A model generated the notes under the pieces. It was given only the letters and a program-made list of their open reading frames with translations, ran no database searches and was not told where the DNA came from. Positions 37,937-47,323 of a DNA stretch of 64,000 bases are shown here, in pieces. Numbering within the stretch: position 1 is the first letter of the stretch; each line of letters starts with the position of its first letter. This DNA comes from Nitrospiraceae bacterium (GTDB taxonomy: Bacteria > Nitrospirota > Thermodesulfovibrionia > Thermodesulfovibrionales > UBA6898). The translations under genes were made by a program, and so were the position numbers. Where the stretch lies: NCBI GenBank assembly GCA_020347665.1, contig CP070737.1, positions 2,082,223 to 2,146,222 of the forward strand. The letters run 5' to 3'.

Positions 37937-39349
37937 ATGAATTCTTTGAAAATGCATAAGCGGGTCATAGCAGTGCTTGCGAAGGAAAAGTCGGCAATAA
38001 AATTTCTGGAAGGCTTTTCCGGGAGAGAAGAACTGTATAAATTTCATTTTTATAAAACTCCTCACGCATTTATTCGTAATCTTGACAAAACATCTCCGGC
38101 AGTGCTCATCATAGAGCAAACATTTTTATCAAAGGTCGTAGGGAAAAACACCGAATTGCCGATCCTTGCAATCATAACAGGTGCCGCTAAAAAGGGCATT
38201 GAAACGGCCATTCATTATCAGGTGGACGGATATATTGTTAAGCCGTATATGGATGTTGACCTGGAATATAAACTTAAAACCATTATTCTGAAAAATTATG
38301 CAATTGAAAAGATGCTGAGCGAGATAAGAGAACTCGAAGTGGTCGTGGAGCTTACCAATATGATTTCAAGCACACTCGATCCCAATGAGGTGCTTTTCAG
38401 CATTGTGCAAAAAATCGCGGAAGTTATGCCTGTCTCGAGGTGTTCTATAATCAGGGTTGATTGGATCCACCGGTATGCATATGTCATTGCCACGGTTGAG
38501 GATCCCCAGGCAAAAGGACTCAAACTGAATCTCAAGAAATATCCCGAGATAATCGCTGCCCTGAAATCAAAGAAACCTGTTCTTATTGAAGATACCGATA
38601 AAGATCCTCGCATGCAGGAAGTGAGAGACCTGATAATCCCTCTTGGAATTCGCTCCATTCTGGTTGTACCGATACTCTTAAGAGATAAAGTGATAGGCAC
38701 TCTTTTCCTGAGAACATCAAGAACTGATCACGTGTTCAGTGATAACGAAGTGAAGCTTTTAAATGCGATCGGTACTGCCTCGGCCAATGCGCTGTATAAT
38801 GCTTTTCTTTTTGAGCAGATCGAAGATGAGAAAACCAGACTCGAAAAACTGTCAATTACCGACTATCTTACCGGCGTATATAACGTTCGATATTTTTATC
38901 ACCGTAGCATAGAAGAATTCAGCCGGAGCGAACGATACAACTTGCCGGCCAGCTGCCTGATGCTGGATATCGACCATTTTAAAAAAATAAATGATACATG
39001 CGGTCATAAAGTTGGTGATAAGGTTCTTAAAGAATTTGCACAGGTGCTAAAGAAAGGTATTCGTAAGAGCGATGTCCTTGCCCGTTATGGAGGTGAGGAG
39101 TTCATTTTGCTGCTGCCGCAAACTCCGCCGGACGGTGCTTTCAAGGAGGCTGAACGATTACGGAACATGATTAGCAGGCATAACTTTAGATACTTGAAAG
39201 GCCGGAAGAAAATAACCGTGAGCATAGGCCTCGCGAGCTACCCTCATGACAACGTAAAAGAACATGAGGACCTTATAACGTTTGCAGACGACGCGTTATT
39301 TAAAGCAAAAAACAGCGGGAGAAATAAAGTTGTAATATACGACAGGTGA
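37937..39349 (+). CDS. GAF-GGDEF diguanylate cyclase with degenerate receiver domain
   Basis: This 470-residue cytoplasmic protein has an N-terminal receiver-like domain (about 6-120) with Glu (E60, in AVLIIEQTF) where the phosphoacceptor Asp should be, though the conserved Lys in IVKPY remains. A GAF domain (about 135-290) follows, then a GGDEF domain (about 305-468) with the active-site motif ARYGGEEF and an RKSD inhibitory I-site five residues before it. It should make cyclic di-GMP and be product-inhibited. The Glu may mimic the phosphorylated state, so control probably passes through the GAF ligand. Confidence 0.9.
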   Translation: MNSLKMHKRVIAVLAKEKSAIKFLEGFSGREELYKFHFYKTPHAFIRNLDKTSPAVLIIEQTFLSKVVGKNTELPILAIITGAAKKGIETAIHYQVDGYIVKPYMDVDLEYKLKTIILKNYAIEKMLSEIRELEVVVELTNMISSTLDPNEVLFSIVQKIAEVMPVSRCSIIRVDWIHRYAYVIATVEDPQAKGLKLNLKKYPEIIAALKSKKPVLIEDTDKDPRMQEVRDLIIPLGIRSILVVPILLRDKVIGTLFLRTSRTDHVFSDNEVKLLNAIGTASANALYNAFLFEQIEDEKTRLEKLSITDYLTGVYNVRYFYHRSIEEFSRSERYNLPASCLMLDIDHFKKINDTCGHKVGDKVLKEFAQVLKKGIRKSDVLARYGGEEFILLLPQTPPDGAFKEAERLRNMISRHNFRYLKGRKKITVSIGLASYPHDNVKEHEDLITFADDALFKAKNSGRNKVVIYDR

Positions 39350-39490
39350 ATACACTGTCATTTATTGTGAATACGTAAGCTGCACTCCTTCTCTTTGAGC
39401 GTTACGGGGGATCATGAAGATATGATGAAAAACAGTTAAGGACTCAAAAATTCTTTTGTTTTTCTGCCAGATTCCTGCTACAACTATATC

Positions 39491-42097
39491 ATGGATATTA
39501 TTACATCCCATATTAATGCGGACTTCGATTCATTGGCCTCAATGGTGGCAGCAAAAAAACTATATCCCAAAGCCGTCATAGTATTTCCCGGTTCTCAGGA
39601 GCGAAAACTAAGAGACTTTATTGAGGTTTTTCATCCTGTTGAGATTAAACGCGTTAAAGATATCGAACTGTCAAAAGTCAGGAAGTTGATTATTGTTGAT
39701 ACGAAACAACCGGGCAGAATAGGACGGTTTTCAGAGGTGCTCTTGAACAAGAATCTCAAGATTCACATCTATGACCATCATCCATTCGTAACGGATGATA
39801 TCAGAGGTGAACTAGAAAAGATCGAGGATGTCGGGGCTACGGCAACGATATTCACAGAACTGCTGAAAAACAAAAAACTTCATCCAACACCCATGGAATC
39901 CACGATTCTCGCTCTTGGTATTTATGAAGAGACCGGATGTCTTCTCTTCCCGACCACAACTGAGAGGGATTTGCTGGCTGTTTCATACCTGTTAAAAAAA
40001 GGTGCTAACCTGAACATTGTTTCAAACTTCCTGAAAATAGGTTTAAATATCGAGGAACTGGATCTGCTCAATGAGTTGGTAAAATCATTGAAGGAGAGTG
40101 TTATCAGGGGAGTGAGAATAGCAATGGCAAAAGCGTCCCGGGAGCATTATATCGGAGATGCAGCACATCTGGCCCACAGAATCATGGATATGGAAGATAT
40201 TGACGCGGTAATCCTTCTTTTGCATATGGAAGGCAAGATTTTAATGGTTGCCCGAAGCCGTGTACCTGAATGCGATGTCGCGGGATTACTGAGAGAGTTT
40301 GGCGGTGGTGGGCATCCGACTGCAGCTTCTGCTACGATTAAGGAGGCATCGATCGAAGTTGTCTCTGATAAGGTTTTACACCTTCTTCCGGAGTACGTTA
40401 AACCGGGAAAAGTGGCAGCTGATATCATGACAAGTCCGGTCATCACAATACCCTGGGACAGCTCCATAAAGGAAGCAGAAGATACTATGACACGATACGG
40501 AGTTAACGTGCTTCCAGTGGTACAGGACGAAAAATACCTCGGGTTAATTTCGCGGGAAATAGTTGAAAAGGCACTCTTCCACGGGTTCAAGAAAAACAGG
40601 TGCAAGGATTTTTCTACCACAGAGGCGTTAATTGTTGATACTCATGCGCCTATCAGAGATGTTGAAGCCATGATGGTCGAACAGAATCAGCGGTTTATGC
40701 CGGTGGTACAGGACGAGATTATTGTGGGAGCTATAACAAGAACTGATTTGCTCCGGGTTCTTTATGAAGAATTTTTGAGAAGGAGACAGCTCGACAAAGA
40801 GGATATGCCTGCAAAGCCTGCAGCAGGAAGAAACTTATCAACATGGCTCCGGGATAGATATCCTCAGGAAGTTTTTGACATTTTAAGAGAGTCTGCTGAG
40901 ACAGCGGATGAAATGGGATACAGTGCTTACCTCGTTGGAGGCTCTGTACGAGACCTGTTGTTAGGGCAGAAGAATCTTGATATAGATATTGTTATTGAGG
41001 GGGATGGAATACTTTTTGCGAAAGGTTTGAGCAAGAAATTAAAGAAGAAAGTAAGATCTCATCAACGATTTGGGACTGCCAAAATAATAACAGATGGGCT
41101 GAGAGTTGATATTGCGACAGCGCGGACTGAATATTATGAATCGCCCGGTGCATTACCAACGGTTGAAACATCATCCATCAAAAAAGACCTTTATCGGCGG
41201 GATTTTACCATAAACACGCTTGCCATAAAACTGAATCAGAAGGACTTTGGTCTGCTCTTAGACTTTTTTGGAGGACAGCGGGACATACGGGAGAAGACAA
41301 TACGGGTGTTACATAACCTCAGCTTCATAGAGGACCCGACACGTGCTTTCCGTGCTATAAGATTTTCCGAACGTTTCGGTTTCAAACCGAGTAAACACAC
41401 TGAAAATCTCATAAAATCAACCATAAAAATGGATTTGTTCGAAAAACTTTCCGGATCGCGATTATATGAAGAATTCTTTCTGGCTTTCAGCGAAACACAC
41501 CCGGTCAGAACATTAAAAAGGTTGTCAGATTACGGCCTCCTGAAGGTAATTCATCAGCATCTGGTATTTGATGACAAGCTCGAAGCAACACTCTCGTCGA
41601 TGTATGAGACAATTGCGTGGTATAACCTGCTGTATCTTGGAGAAAAGGCCGACTTAGGGATTCTCTACCTCATGGCACTTTTTTCAAGCCTTGCCGAAAC
41701 GGAAAAAAGTGATGCCCTCGATAGGCTTTCAACGCCGCCGCAGATTAAAGAAATAATTCTGAAAAACTATATCGATGCAACAGACATAAGCAAAACCCTC
41801 CCCTTGCATGATCCCGCAGATATCTATCATCTGCTTATGCATAGGAAAATTGAAAGCATACTATTTGCAATGGCAATAACAAACGATACACGTATAAAAA
41901 AGGAAATTTCTCACTTTCTTATAGCATTGAAAAACATCACGCCATTACTGAAAGGAGCTGATTTAAAAAAGCTTGATATTCAACCGGGCCCTGTCTACTC
42001 AAGAATTCTTGGACAATTGCTTGATGAAAAACTGAGAGGACGATTAAAGACCCGGAATGATGAAATCGAATTTGTCAAAGAACAGTATCGGGATTAA
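39491..42097 (+). CDS. DHH / CBS / tRNA nucleotidyltransferase fusion protein
   Basis: This 868-residue protein has an N-terminal DHH/DHHA1 phosphoesterase (HINADFDSLAS at 7-17, IYDHHPF, FGGGGHPTAAS), two CBS domains (about 315-440) with MTSPVITIPWDSSIKEAE, and a C-terminal class II tRNA nucleotidyltransferase/poly(A) polymerase (LVGGSVRDLLLGQKNLDIDIVIEGD with the catalytic Asp pair; RRDFTINTLA; RAIRFSERFGF). This fusion is known in Nitrospirota, Aquificales and deltaproteobacteria, where it adds A or CCA to tRNA 3' ends; the DHH part may process nucleotides and the CBS pair sense adenylates. TACAAC (39479-39484) lies 6 nt before the ATG with no ribosome-binding site. Confidence 0.92.
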   Translation: MDIITSHINADFDSLASMVAAKKLYPKAVIVFPGSQERKLRDFIEVFHPVEIKRVKDIELSKVRKLIIVDTKQPGRIGRFSEVLLNKNLKIHIYDHHPFVTDDIRGELEKIEDVGATATIFTELLKNKKLHPTPMESTILALGIYEETGCLLFPTTTERDLLAVSYLLKKGANLNIVSNFLKIGLNIEELDLLNELVKSLKESVIRGVRIAMAKASREHYIGDAAHLAHRIMDMEDIDAVILLLHMEGKILMVARSRVPECDVAGLLREFGGGGHPTAASATIKEASIEVVSDKVLHLLPEYVKPGKVAADIMTSPVITIPWDSSIKEAEDTMTRYGVNVLPVVQDEKYLGLISREIVEKALFHGFKKNRCKDFSTTEALIVDTHAPIRDVEAMMVEQNQRFMPVVQDEIIVGAITRTDLLRVLYEEFLRRRQLDKEDMPAKPAAGRNLSTWLRDRYPQEVFDILRESAETADEMGYSAYLVGGSVRDLLLGQKNLDIDIVIEGDGILFAKGLSKKLKKKVRSHQRFGTAKIITDGLRVDIATARTEYYESPGALPTVETSSIKKDLYRRDFTINTLAIKLNQKDFGLLLDFFGGQRDIREKTIRVLHNLSFIEDPTRAFRAIRFSERFGFKPSKHTENLIKSTIKMDLFEKLSGSRLYEEFFLAFSETHPVRTLKRLSDYGLLKVIHQHLVFDDKLEATLSSMYETIAWYNLLYLGEKADLGILYLMALFSSLAETEKSDALDRLSTPPQIKEIILKNYIDATDISKTLPLHDPADIYHLLMHRKIESILFAMAITNDTRIKKEISHFLIALKNITPLLKGADLKKLDIQPGPVYSRILGQLLDEKLRGRLKTRNDEIEFVKEQYRD

Positions 42098-42176
42098 TGC
42101 ACAGATGTTAATTTCTGTTTGACGATGGCAGAAAAATCTGATACAGTAACACGCATACATTCTATGTCACTAACCT

Positions 42177-42422
42177 ATGGACAAAGAGCTTAATGAGATA
42201 GTAAAAAAAGCCGTTAAGAGAGGAAACCGCTATGTCAAGGGCGATACGACCCTTCATGAACTGCCTCAGAAAATAGCAGAACTCGGCGTATTATTCCTTG
42301 AAAAATCTCACAAGCTGGACTCTTTAACTGATGAAAGATTAAGGGAAGAGCTCATTGAGATACAAAACAAAATTGACGACCTGAGAAAGTCAATTTTTAA
42401 CGGTAAAGCACACTTATCCTAA
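42177..42422 (+). CDS. Small predicted coiled-coil protein, unknown
   Basis: This 81-residue, charged, mainly helical protein has no signal peptide or cysteine. The C-terminal half (LREELIEIQNKIDDLRKSI) has heptad-like spacing typical of a short coiled coil. It is not recognised. It stands alone between the nucleotidyltransferase fusion and the T2SS operon, 80 nt after the former. The coding quality (regular codon use, defined start and stop) supports a real gene. Confidence 0.6.
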   Translation: MDKELNEIVKKAVKRGNRYVKGDTTLHELPQKIAELGVLFLEKSHKLDSLTDERLREELIEIQNKIDDLRKSIFNGKAHLS

Positions 42423-42508
42423 CGAATACGTTGCTCGTTGTATTCACCGCTTATTCCCGTGAATCTTTCCACATCAATAATTCAGTATGCATGTTCTTGT
42501 CGCTTATT

Positions 42509-42537
42509 TTGACATCCTTAACTTCTTTTGGTATTCT
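42509..42537 (+). promoter_or_regulatory. Sigma-70 promoter of the gsp operon
   Basis: TTGACA (42509-42514), 17 nt, TATTCT (42532-42537). The gspC ATG lies 9 nt beyond the -10 box, predicting a transcript that begins at or just before the start codon. Confidence 0.65.
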
Positions 42538-42546
42538 TTGTAAGCG

Positions 42547-43413
42547 ATGGAAAGAGTAAGTTTAAAGAAAAATCAAGGACTTATCCTGATGATCAATATC
42601 GGTTTGGGATTTCTTCTCATTATCGCTATTCTGTTCTTCATAAGGAATCTTATTGCAATATCGGTTCAAAACAAACATAAGAAAATAAGCGGCAGTGGGG
42701 ATGTCCGGAAGGGCATACAGTTGGGTTTTCAAGATTACGCGGTTATCGTAGAAAATAATCCCTTCGGATTTCCTGGCGGCGAACTTTTTCGTCTTTCCGC
42801 TGTATCAGCTCCTCAGGACAGTGGCAACCTGACCCTCATCGGTGTTGTCTCCGGGCATGAAAGTGTTAGTTTCGCAATCTTTATGGATCATACAGGGCAG
42901 CAGGAGGTATTTCGTGCAGGTGATGCCGTCTATGGAATCGGAACACTCGAGACCATTGAAAAAGACCGGGTTTTTTTGGGAGGTGGGGAAGGCCTGCATG
43001 AGATGGTGATCGCCGATATATCTCGAAGAAAAACACCAGAGAGGGGACAGAGAAGTGGCACGGCTTCCGCTCAATTTTCAAAAAAGATTTCTGATGATAC
43101 CTTTTACCTTGATCAACGAAAGGTACAGCGTGCCATTGCTAACCCAAAAGAACTTATGACTGATGCACGTCTGTTGCCAAATTATATGGGCGGCAAGCAG
43201 GAAGGATTTGCCTTGAGCGAAGTAAGACCTCACGGTATCTATCAGAGCCTTGGCCTGCAGAATGGAGATGTCTTGCTGAGGATCAACGAGTTTGATATCT
43301 CCCATCCGGAATATGCCCTGCAGGCATTCACTGCCCTTCAGGGAATGGACCGGGTGCAGCTGGATATTATTAGAAATGGATCGAAGATGACCATGACATA
43401 CCAAATAAGATAA
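42547..43413 (+). CDS. gspC: Type II secretion inner-membrane protein GspC
   Basis: This 288-residue bitopic protein has a cytoplasmic N-terminus, one TM at about 11-32, a periplasmic HR domain (about 55-150; NLTLIGVVSG) and a C-terminal PDZ domain (about 205-285; GIYQSLGLQNGDVLLRIN). GspC links the inner-membrane platform to the secretin and recruits substrates. It is the first gene of gspCDEFGHIJKLMN. No ribosome-binding site precedes the ATG, in line with the promoter position. Confidence 0.9.
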   Translation: MERVSLKKNQGLILMINIGLGFLLIIAILFFIRNLIAISVQNKHKKISGSGDVRKGIQLGFQDYAVIVENNPFGFPGGELFRLSAVSAPQDSGNLTLIGVVSGHESVSFAIFMDHTGQQEVFRAGDAVYGIGTLETIEKDRVFLGGGEGLHEMVIADISRRKTPERGQRSGTASAQFSKKISDDTFYLDQRKVQRAIANPKELMTDARLLPNYMGGKQEGFALSEVRPHGIYQSLGLQNGDVLLRINEFDISHPEYALQAFTALQGMDRVQLDIIRNGSKMTMTYQIR

Positions 43414-43493
43414 AGATAGGGTATGATAACATCCACGATGAATATTAATACTAAATGGAATAAACATGTTACTGCCAGCAGGAGTATACAGAT

Positions 43494-45698
43494 ATGATGA
43501 AGAATCGTTCACTCCGGCTTTCCTGTATCATCATGGTGTGCTCTTTTATTGTTTTCTTCTCCCTTATTAATTACCCCTTGGCTGAGACAGGAAATAAGCA
43601 GGATGTTACTTTCAATTTTGTAGATGTTGATCTTGCAACGGTTACGAAGTTCATCAGTGAGATTACCGGGAAGAATTTTATCTTTGACAACAGGGTTAAA
43701 GGAAAGATAACAATTATAGCTCCGACTAAACTGAACATTCATGATGCATTTAAACTGTATACATCCATTCTGGAACTCAAGGGCTACACGGTTGTGCATT
43801 CAGGAGACCTGAACGTATATAAAATCATTCCTGCTGCCGAAGCAAAACAGAAAGGTATTAATATAGTCACTGAAAGACAAACGCTCGACGAAAGTTTTAT
43901 AGCAAGGATTATTTCGCTCAATGATATATCGTCGGAACATGCCTTTAATCTTATCCAACCGATGGTATCAAGAAACGGACATATATCTGAATTCGGTCCG
44001 GGCAACATGATTCTGGTGGTCGATTCGGGAGTTAATATTCAGAAGATTTTGGATATTATCGAGGCTGTTGACAAACCAGGAGCTAAAGCCCAGCAGGATA
44101 TTGTTTTTCTCCAACACTCAAGTGCAGAAACAGTCGCGAAAATCCTGAATCAGGGCATGACAAGCCGGACGGTCTCGCCAGTGCGAGGAAAAGCTATCAG
44201 AACAGAGGAGGGCAGGGCTGTTGCAGACCAACGCTTAAATGCCGTTATTCTTTTTGGTGATAAAGGGGTAAGAGAATCAATGAAGTCTCTGATAGCTGCT
44301 CTCGATGTCCCATCACCCGGTGCCCAGGGAAGAATTAATGTCTATTTTCTTGAGAATGCTGATGCGGGCGAACTTGCAGAGGTCCTTGAAGGGATCATCC
44401 GGGGCGCACAACCCAAGACCAGAGATACGGACAAAACGGGTGCGCCGATGACGCCCTTCGAAGCCGCAGGAGGGATATCCGTCACCGCAGATGAAGGTAC
44501 CAATGCGCTTATCATAGTTGCTTCGCCCTCAGATTATCAGAACCTCATATATGTCATAAAACAGTTAGACAGGAAAAGGAGACAAGTATATGTTGAGGTG
44601 ATGATCGTAGAGGCCTCGATTGATGAACTGCGGGATCTTGGAACGCAATGGAGAGTAATAGCGACGCATAATGATGAACCAGTCGCGATCGGAGGTTTTA
44701 GATCAGTTGACCCGACAGATATTCAGAATTTAATATTCGGACTTACGGGTCTTACGGGGGGAGGGTTCGGTAATTTCCTTGATATTGACGTTAATACAAT
44801 TGATCCTGAAACTGGTGAGATTACTACAGCGACGTTAACAATCCCAGGATTTGCTGCTCTGTTCAATCTGGATGAATTTGAAGGTGCCATAAATGTTCTC
44901 TCAACTCCACAGATACTGACATCCGACAATCAGGAGGCAACTATTCATGTCGGTGAGAACGTCCCGTTTGTTTCTTCGAGAGAGCGCGACATTACCACAA
45001 CGAATACTGTCCTGACGTCCATCGAACGGACGGATGTTGGAATAATCCTGAAAATAACCCCTCAGATTACTGAAGGAGATTTTGTAAAGCTTATTTTGTT
45101 CCAGGAGATATCCGCGGTGAAACCAGAACCCGATGAAGATATTCTTATCAATGTCGGACCGACGACGACCGTCCGATCGACCAATACATCAGTTGTGGTA
45201 AAAGATAACCAGACGGTTGTTATTAGCGGATTAATTCAGGAAAGAGAGGAAGACAATTCAACGAAGATTCCTTTACTTGGTGATATCCCTCTTCTGGGAT
45301 GGCTTTTTAAAACTGAAAGAACGTCAAAGTTAAAAACAAATCTATTAGTCTTTATTACTCCTCATATCGTGAAGAATGAACAAGATCTTCATCACATTAC
45401 CCGGGAGAAGAGCAGGGCGTTCGCTCAGACAGAAAAGCAGTATGTGGCGGGAGAGCTGATGGTGAAATTTAGAGATGATATTACCGAAGAAACAGCCGAA
45501 CAGATCATTTCTGCGCAAGGTGCGTCAATAATAAAATTTTTTGATATGATCGGCGTCTATCACATACGCCTCAGGGAAGGGCAGCCTATAGAAGACGCAG
45601 TTGAGGAGTTTTCATCGATGCCTGAAGTTAAATATGCGGAACCTAACTACAGGATGCAGATTGATCAAAACCTTGAATCACGGGGAATGAGACAATAG
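43494..45698 (+). CDS. gspD: Type II secretin GspD with a C-terminal subtilase-prodomain-like extension
   Basis: This 734-residue protein has a signal peptide (about 1-30), N0 domain (NFVDVDLATVTKFISEITGKNFIFD), repeated N1-N3 KH-like domains, and the secretin barrel (about 370-620; VYVEVMIVEASIDELRDLG, STPQILTSDNQEATIHVGENVPF, PLLGDIPLLGWLFK). It forms the outer-membrane channel. Residues about 650-734 go beyond the usual end: YVAGELMVKFRDD, a GASIIKFF stretch and PEVKYAEPNY closely resemble the inhibitory N-terminal prodomain of fervidolysin-type subtilases, with no protease attached. GGAG precedes the ATG. Confidence 0.92.
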   Translation: MMKNRSLRLSCIIMVCSFIVFFSLINYPLAETGNKQDVTFNFVDVDLATVTKFISEITGKNFIFDNRVKGKITIIAPTKLNIHDAFKLYTSILELKGYTVVHSGDLNVYKIIPAAEAKQKGINIVTERQTLDESFIARIISLNDISSEHAFNLIQPMVSRNGHISEFGPGNMILVVDSGVNIQKILDIIEAVDKPGAKAQQDIVFLQHSSAETVAKILNQGMTSRTVSPVRGKAIRTEEGRAVADQRLNAVILFGDKGVRESMKSLIAALDVPSPGAQGRINVYFLENADAGELAEVLEGIIRGAQPKTRDTDKTGAPMTPFEAAGGISVTADEGTNALIIVASPSDYQNLIYVIKQLDRKRRQVYVEVMIVEASIDELRDLGTQWRVIATHNDEPVAIGGFRSVDPTDIQNLIFGLTGLTGGGFGNFLDIDVNTIDPETGEITTATLTIPGFAALFNLDEFEGAINVLSTPQILTSDNQEATIHVGENVPFVSSRERDITTTNTVLTSIERTDVGIILKITPQITEGDFVKLILFQEISAVKPEPDEDILINVGPTTTVRSTNTSVVVKDNQTVVISGLIQEREEDNSTKIPLLGDIPLLGWLFKTERTSKLKTNLLVFITPHIVKNEQDLHHITREKSRAFAQTEKQYVAGELMVKFRDDITEETAEQIISAQGASIIKFFDMIGVYHIRLREGQPIEDAVEEFSSMPEVKYAEPNYRMQIDQNLESRGMRQ

Positions 45699-45793
45699 CT
45701 GGATGGAATGCATATGAACCGGTGTTATTGTGTATGACAAACAGTAAAGGGTTATCCTGATTGTATCTGAAATCTGCTTATACTGCTTAAGAT

Positions 45794-47323
45794 ATGGAAC
45801 CCGACAATGCTATAAAAGACGAAGATATTGATATATCCCTTATTCAGGAAGTTCCGCTTTCCTTTGCACGAAGTAATCTCATCATGCCAATGAAAAGAGA
45901 AGGCGGAAGACTTGTTGCGGCTGTTGCTAACAAACGAGGGCTGCTGGCCTTAAGAGATCTTTCAAGACAGTTCGGTCTCCACCCCCTTCCCCTTGAAGTT
46001 TCCGAGCAATCAGTCATTGATGCAATTAATCGGGTTTATGGTCAATTGGGCTCTGCTGAGGAAGTTATGCAGGATATCTCAGGTGAAGACCTCTCATCAA
46101 TTGCAACAGAATTTGAACGTCCAAGAGATCTCCTTGAGCTTACAGAAGAGGCTCCTATCATTCGTTTGCTCAATGCGCTTTTGCAGCAGGCTGTCAAAGA
46201 GAAAGCGAGTGATATCCATATCGAACCATATGAAAAAGAACTGGATGTACGAATGCGCATGGATGGAATACTGCATAAGATACTGTCTCCGCCCAAAATT
46301 GTTCAGGATGCGCTTATCAGCAGAATCAAGATCATGGCAAATCTGGATATAGCAGAAAAAAGGCTTCCTCAGGATGGACGAATCCGCCTGCTTGTCGGAG
46401 GACGTGATATAGATATAAGAGTTTCAATCGTGCCGACCTCATTCGGTGAACGGGCGGTGTTACGATTGCTCGACAGAAAACAGGGGCTTATTGGATTGAA
46501 CGAGATAGGTCTCGACGGCGAAGAAAGAGGACGATTTGAAGAATTCCTGAATAGAACAAATGGAATTCTCCTCGTTACTGGTCCTACCGGAAGCGGTAAG
46601 ACAACAACGCTCTATGCTTCGTTGAATAGAATTCATACGGAAGAAAAGAATATTATTACGGTAGAAGACCCTGTTGAGTACCAGCTAAAAGGGGTCGGGC
46701 AGATACAGGTTAATCCAAGGATAGGTCTTACCTTTGCGTCTGGTCTGCGATCAATAGTTCGGCAGGATCCCGATGTCATTATGATTGGTGAGATCAGAGA
46801 TTTTGAAACTGCTGAAATTGCAATTCAGGCATCTCTTACAGGCCATCTCGTTTTGAGTACGTTACATACCAATGATGCGGCATCCGCCATAACGCGGCTT
46901 GTTGATATGGGTGTAGAGCCATTTCTCATTGCATCCTCTCTTTCAGCCGTTCTTGCACAGAGACTCGTGCGAATGATTTGTCCCCAGTGCAAGCAGTCGT
47001 TCGAAATAAGTGAGGAGGAAGCCCGCTATTTTGAGCCAGTGCAATCGATATCATTGCCGCGTATGCTCTTTAGAGGTAGCGGATGTAACGGATGTAAGGG
47101 TACCGGCTATATGGGAAGAACAGGAATTTTTGAAATTATTTCCATAAACAATGACGTGCGAAAAATGATAACGGGCAGAGCAGATGCCCGGGCGATCAAG
47201 GACAGTGTTGTTGCGAAGGGAATGAAAACCCTTTATATCGATGGATTGCAGAAAGTTTTAAAAGGGCTGACGACACTTGAGGAGGTAATGCGGGTTACCC
47301 AGAAAGATTATGCCGATTTTTAA
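45794..47323 (+). CDS. gspE: Type II secretion ATPase GspE
   Basis: This 509-residue cytoplasmic hexameric ATPase powers pseudopilus assembly. The N-terminal MshEN-type region is followed by the Asp box (EKASDIHIEPYEKE), Walker A GPTGSGKTTT, His boxes (STLHTNDAASAITRLVDMG) and a zinc-binding tetracysteine domain (CPQCKQSF and GCNGCKGTGYMGR). TATACT (45779-45784) lies 9 nt before the ATG. It overlaps gspF by 14 nt. Confidence 0.97.
   Translation: MEPDNAIKDEDIDISLIQEVPLSFARSNLIMPMKREGGRLVAAVANKRGLLALRDLSRQFGLHPLPLEVSEQSVIDAINRVYGQLGSAEEVMQDISGEDLSSIATEFERPRDLLELTEEAPIIRLLNALLQQAVKEKASDIHIEPYEKELDVRMRMDGILHKILSPPKIVQDALISRIKIMANLDIAEKRLPQDGRIRLLVGGRDIDIRVSIVPTSFGERAVLRLLDRKQGLIGLNEIGLDGEERGRFEEFLNRTNGILLVTGPTGSGKTTTLYASLNRIHTEEKNIITVEDPVEYQLKGVGQIQVNPRIGLTFASGLRSIVRQDPDVIMIGEIRDFETAEIAIQASLTGHLVLSTLHTNDAASAITRLVDMGVEPFLIASSLSAVLAQRLVRMICPQCKQSFEISEEEARYFEPVQSISLPRMLFRGSGCNGCKGTGYMGRTGIFEIISINNDVRKMITGRADARAIKDSVVAKGMKTLYIDGLQKVLKGLTTLEEVMRVTQKDYADF

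Noticed and set aside
37749-37940. 63-codon frame with a CAVCH motif, possible mini-cytochrome
   Set aside because: It has one chance CxxCH, no signal peptide and no good ribosome-binding site, and it runs into the start of the GGDEF gene.
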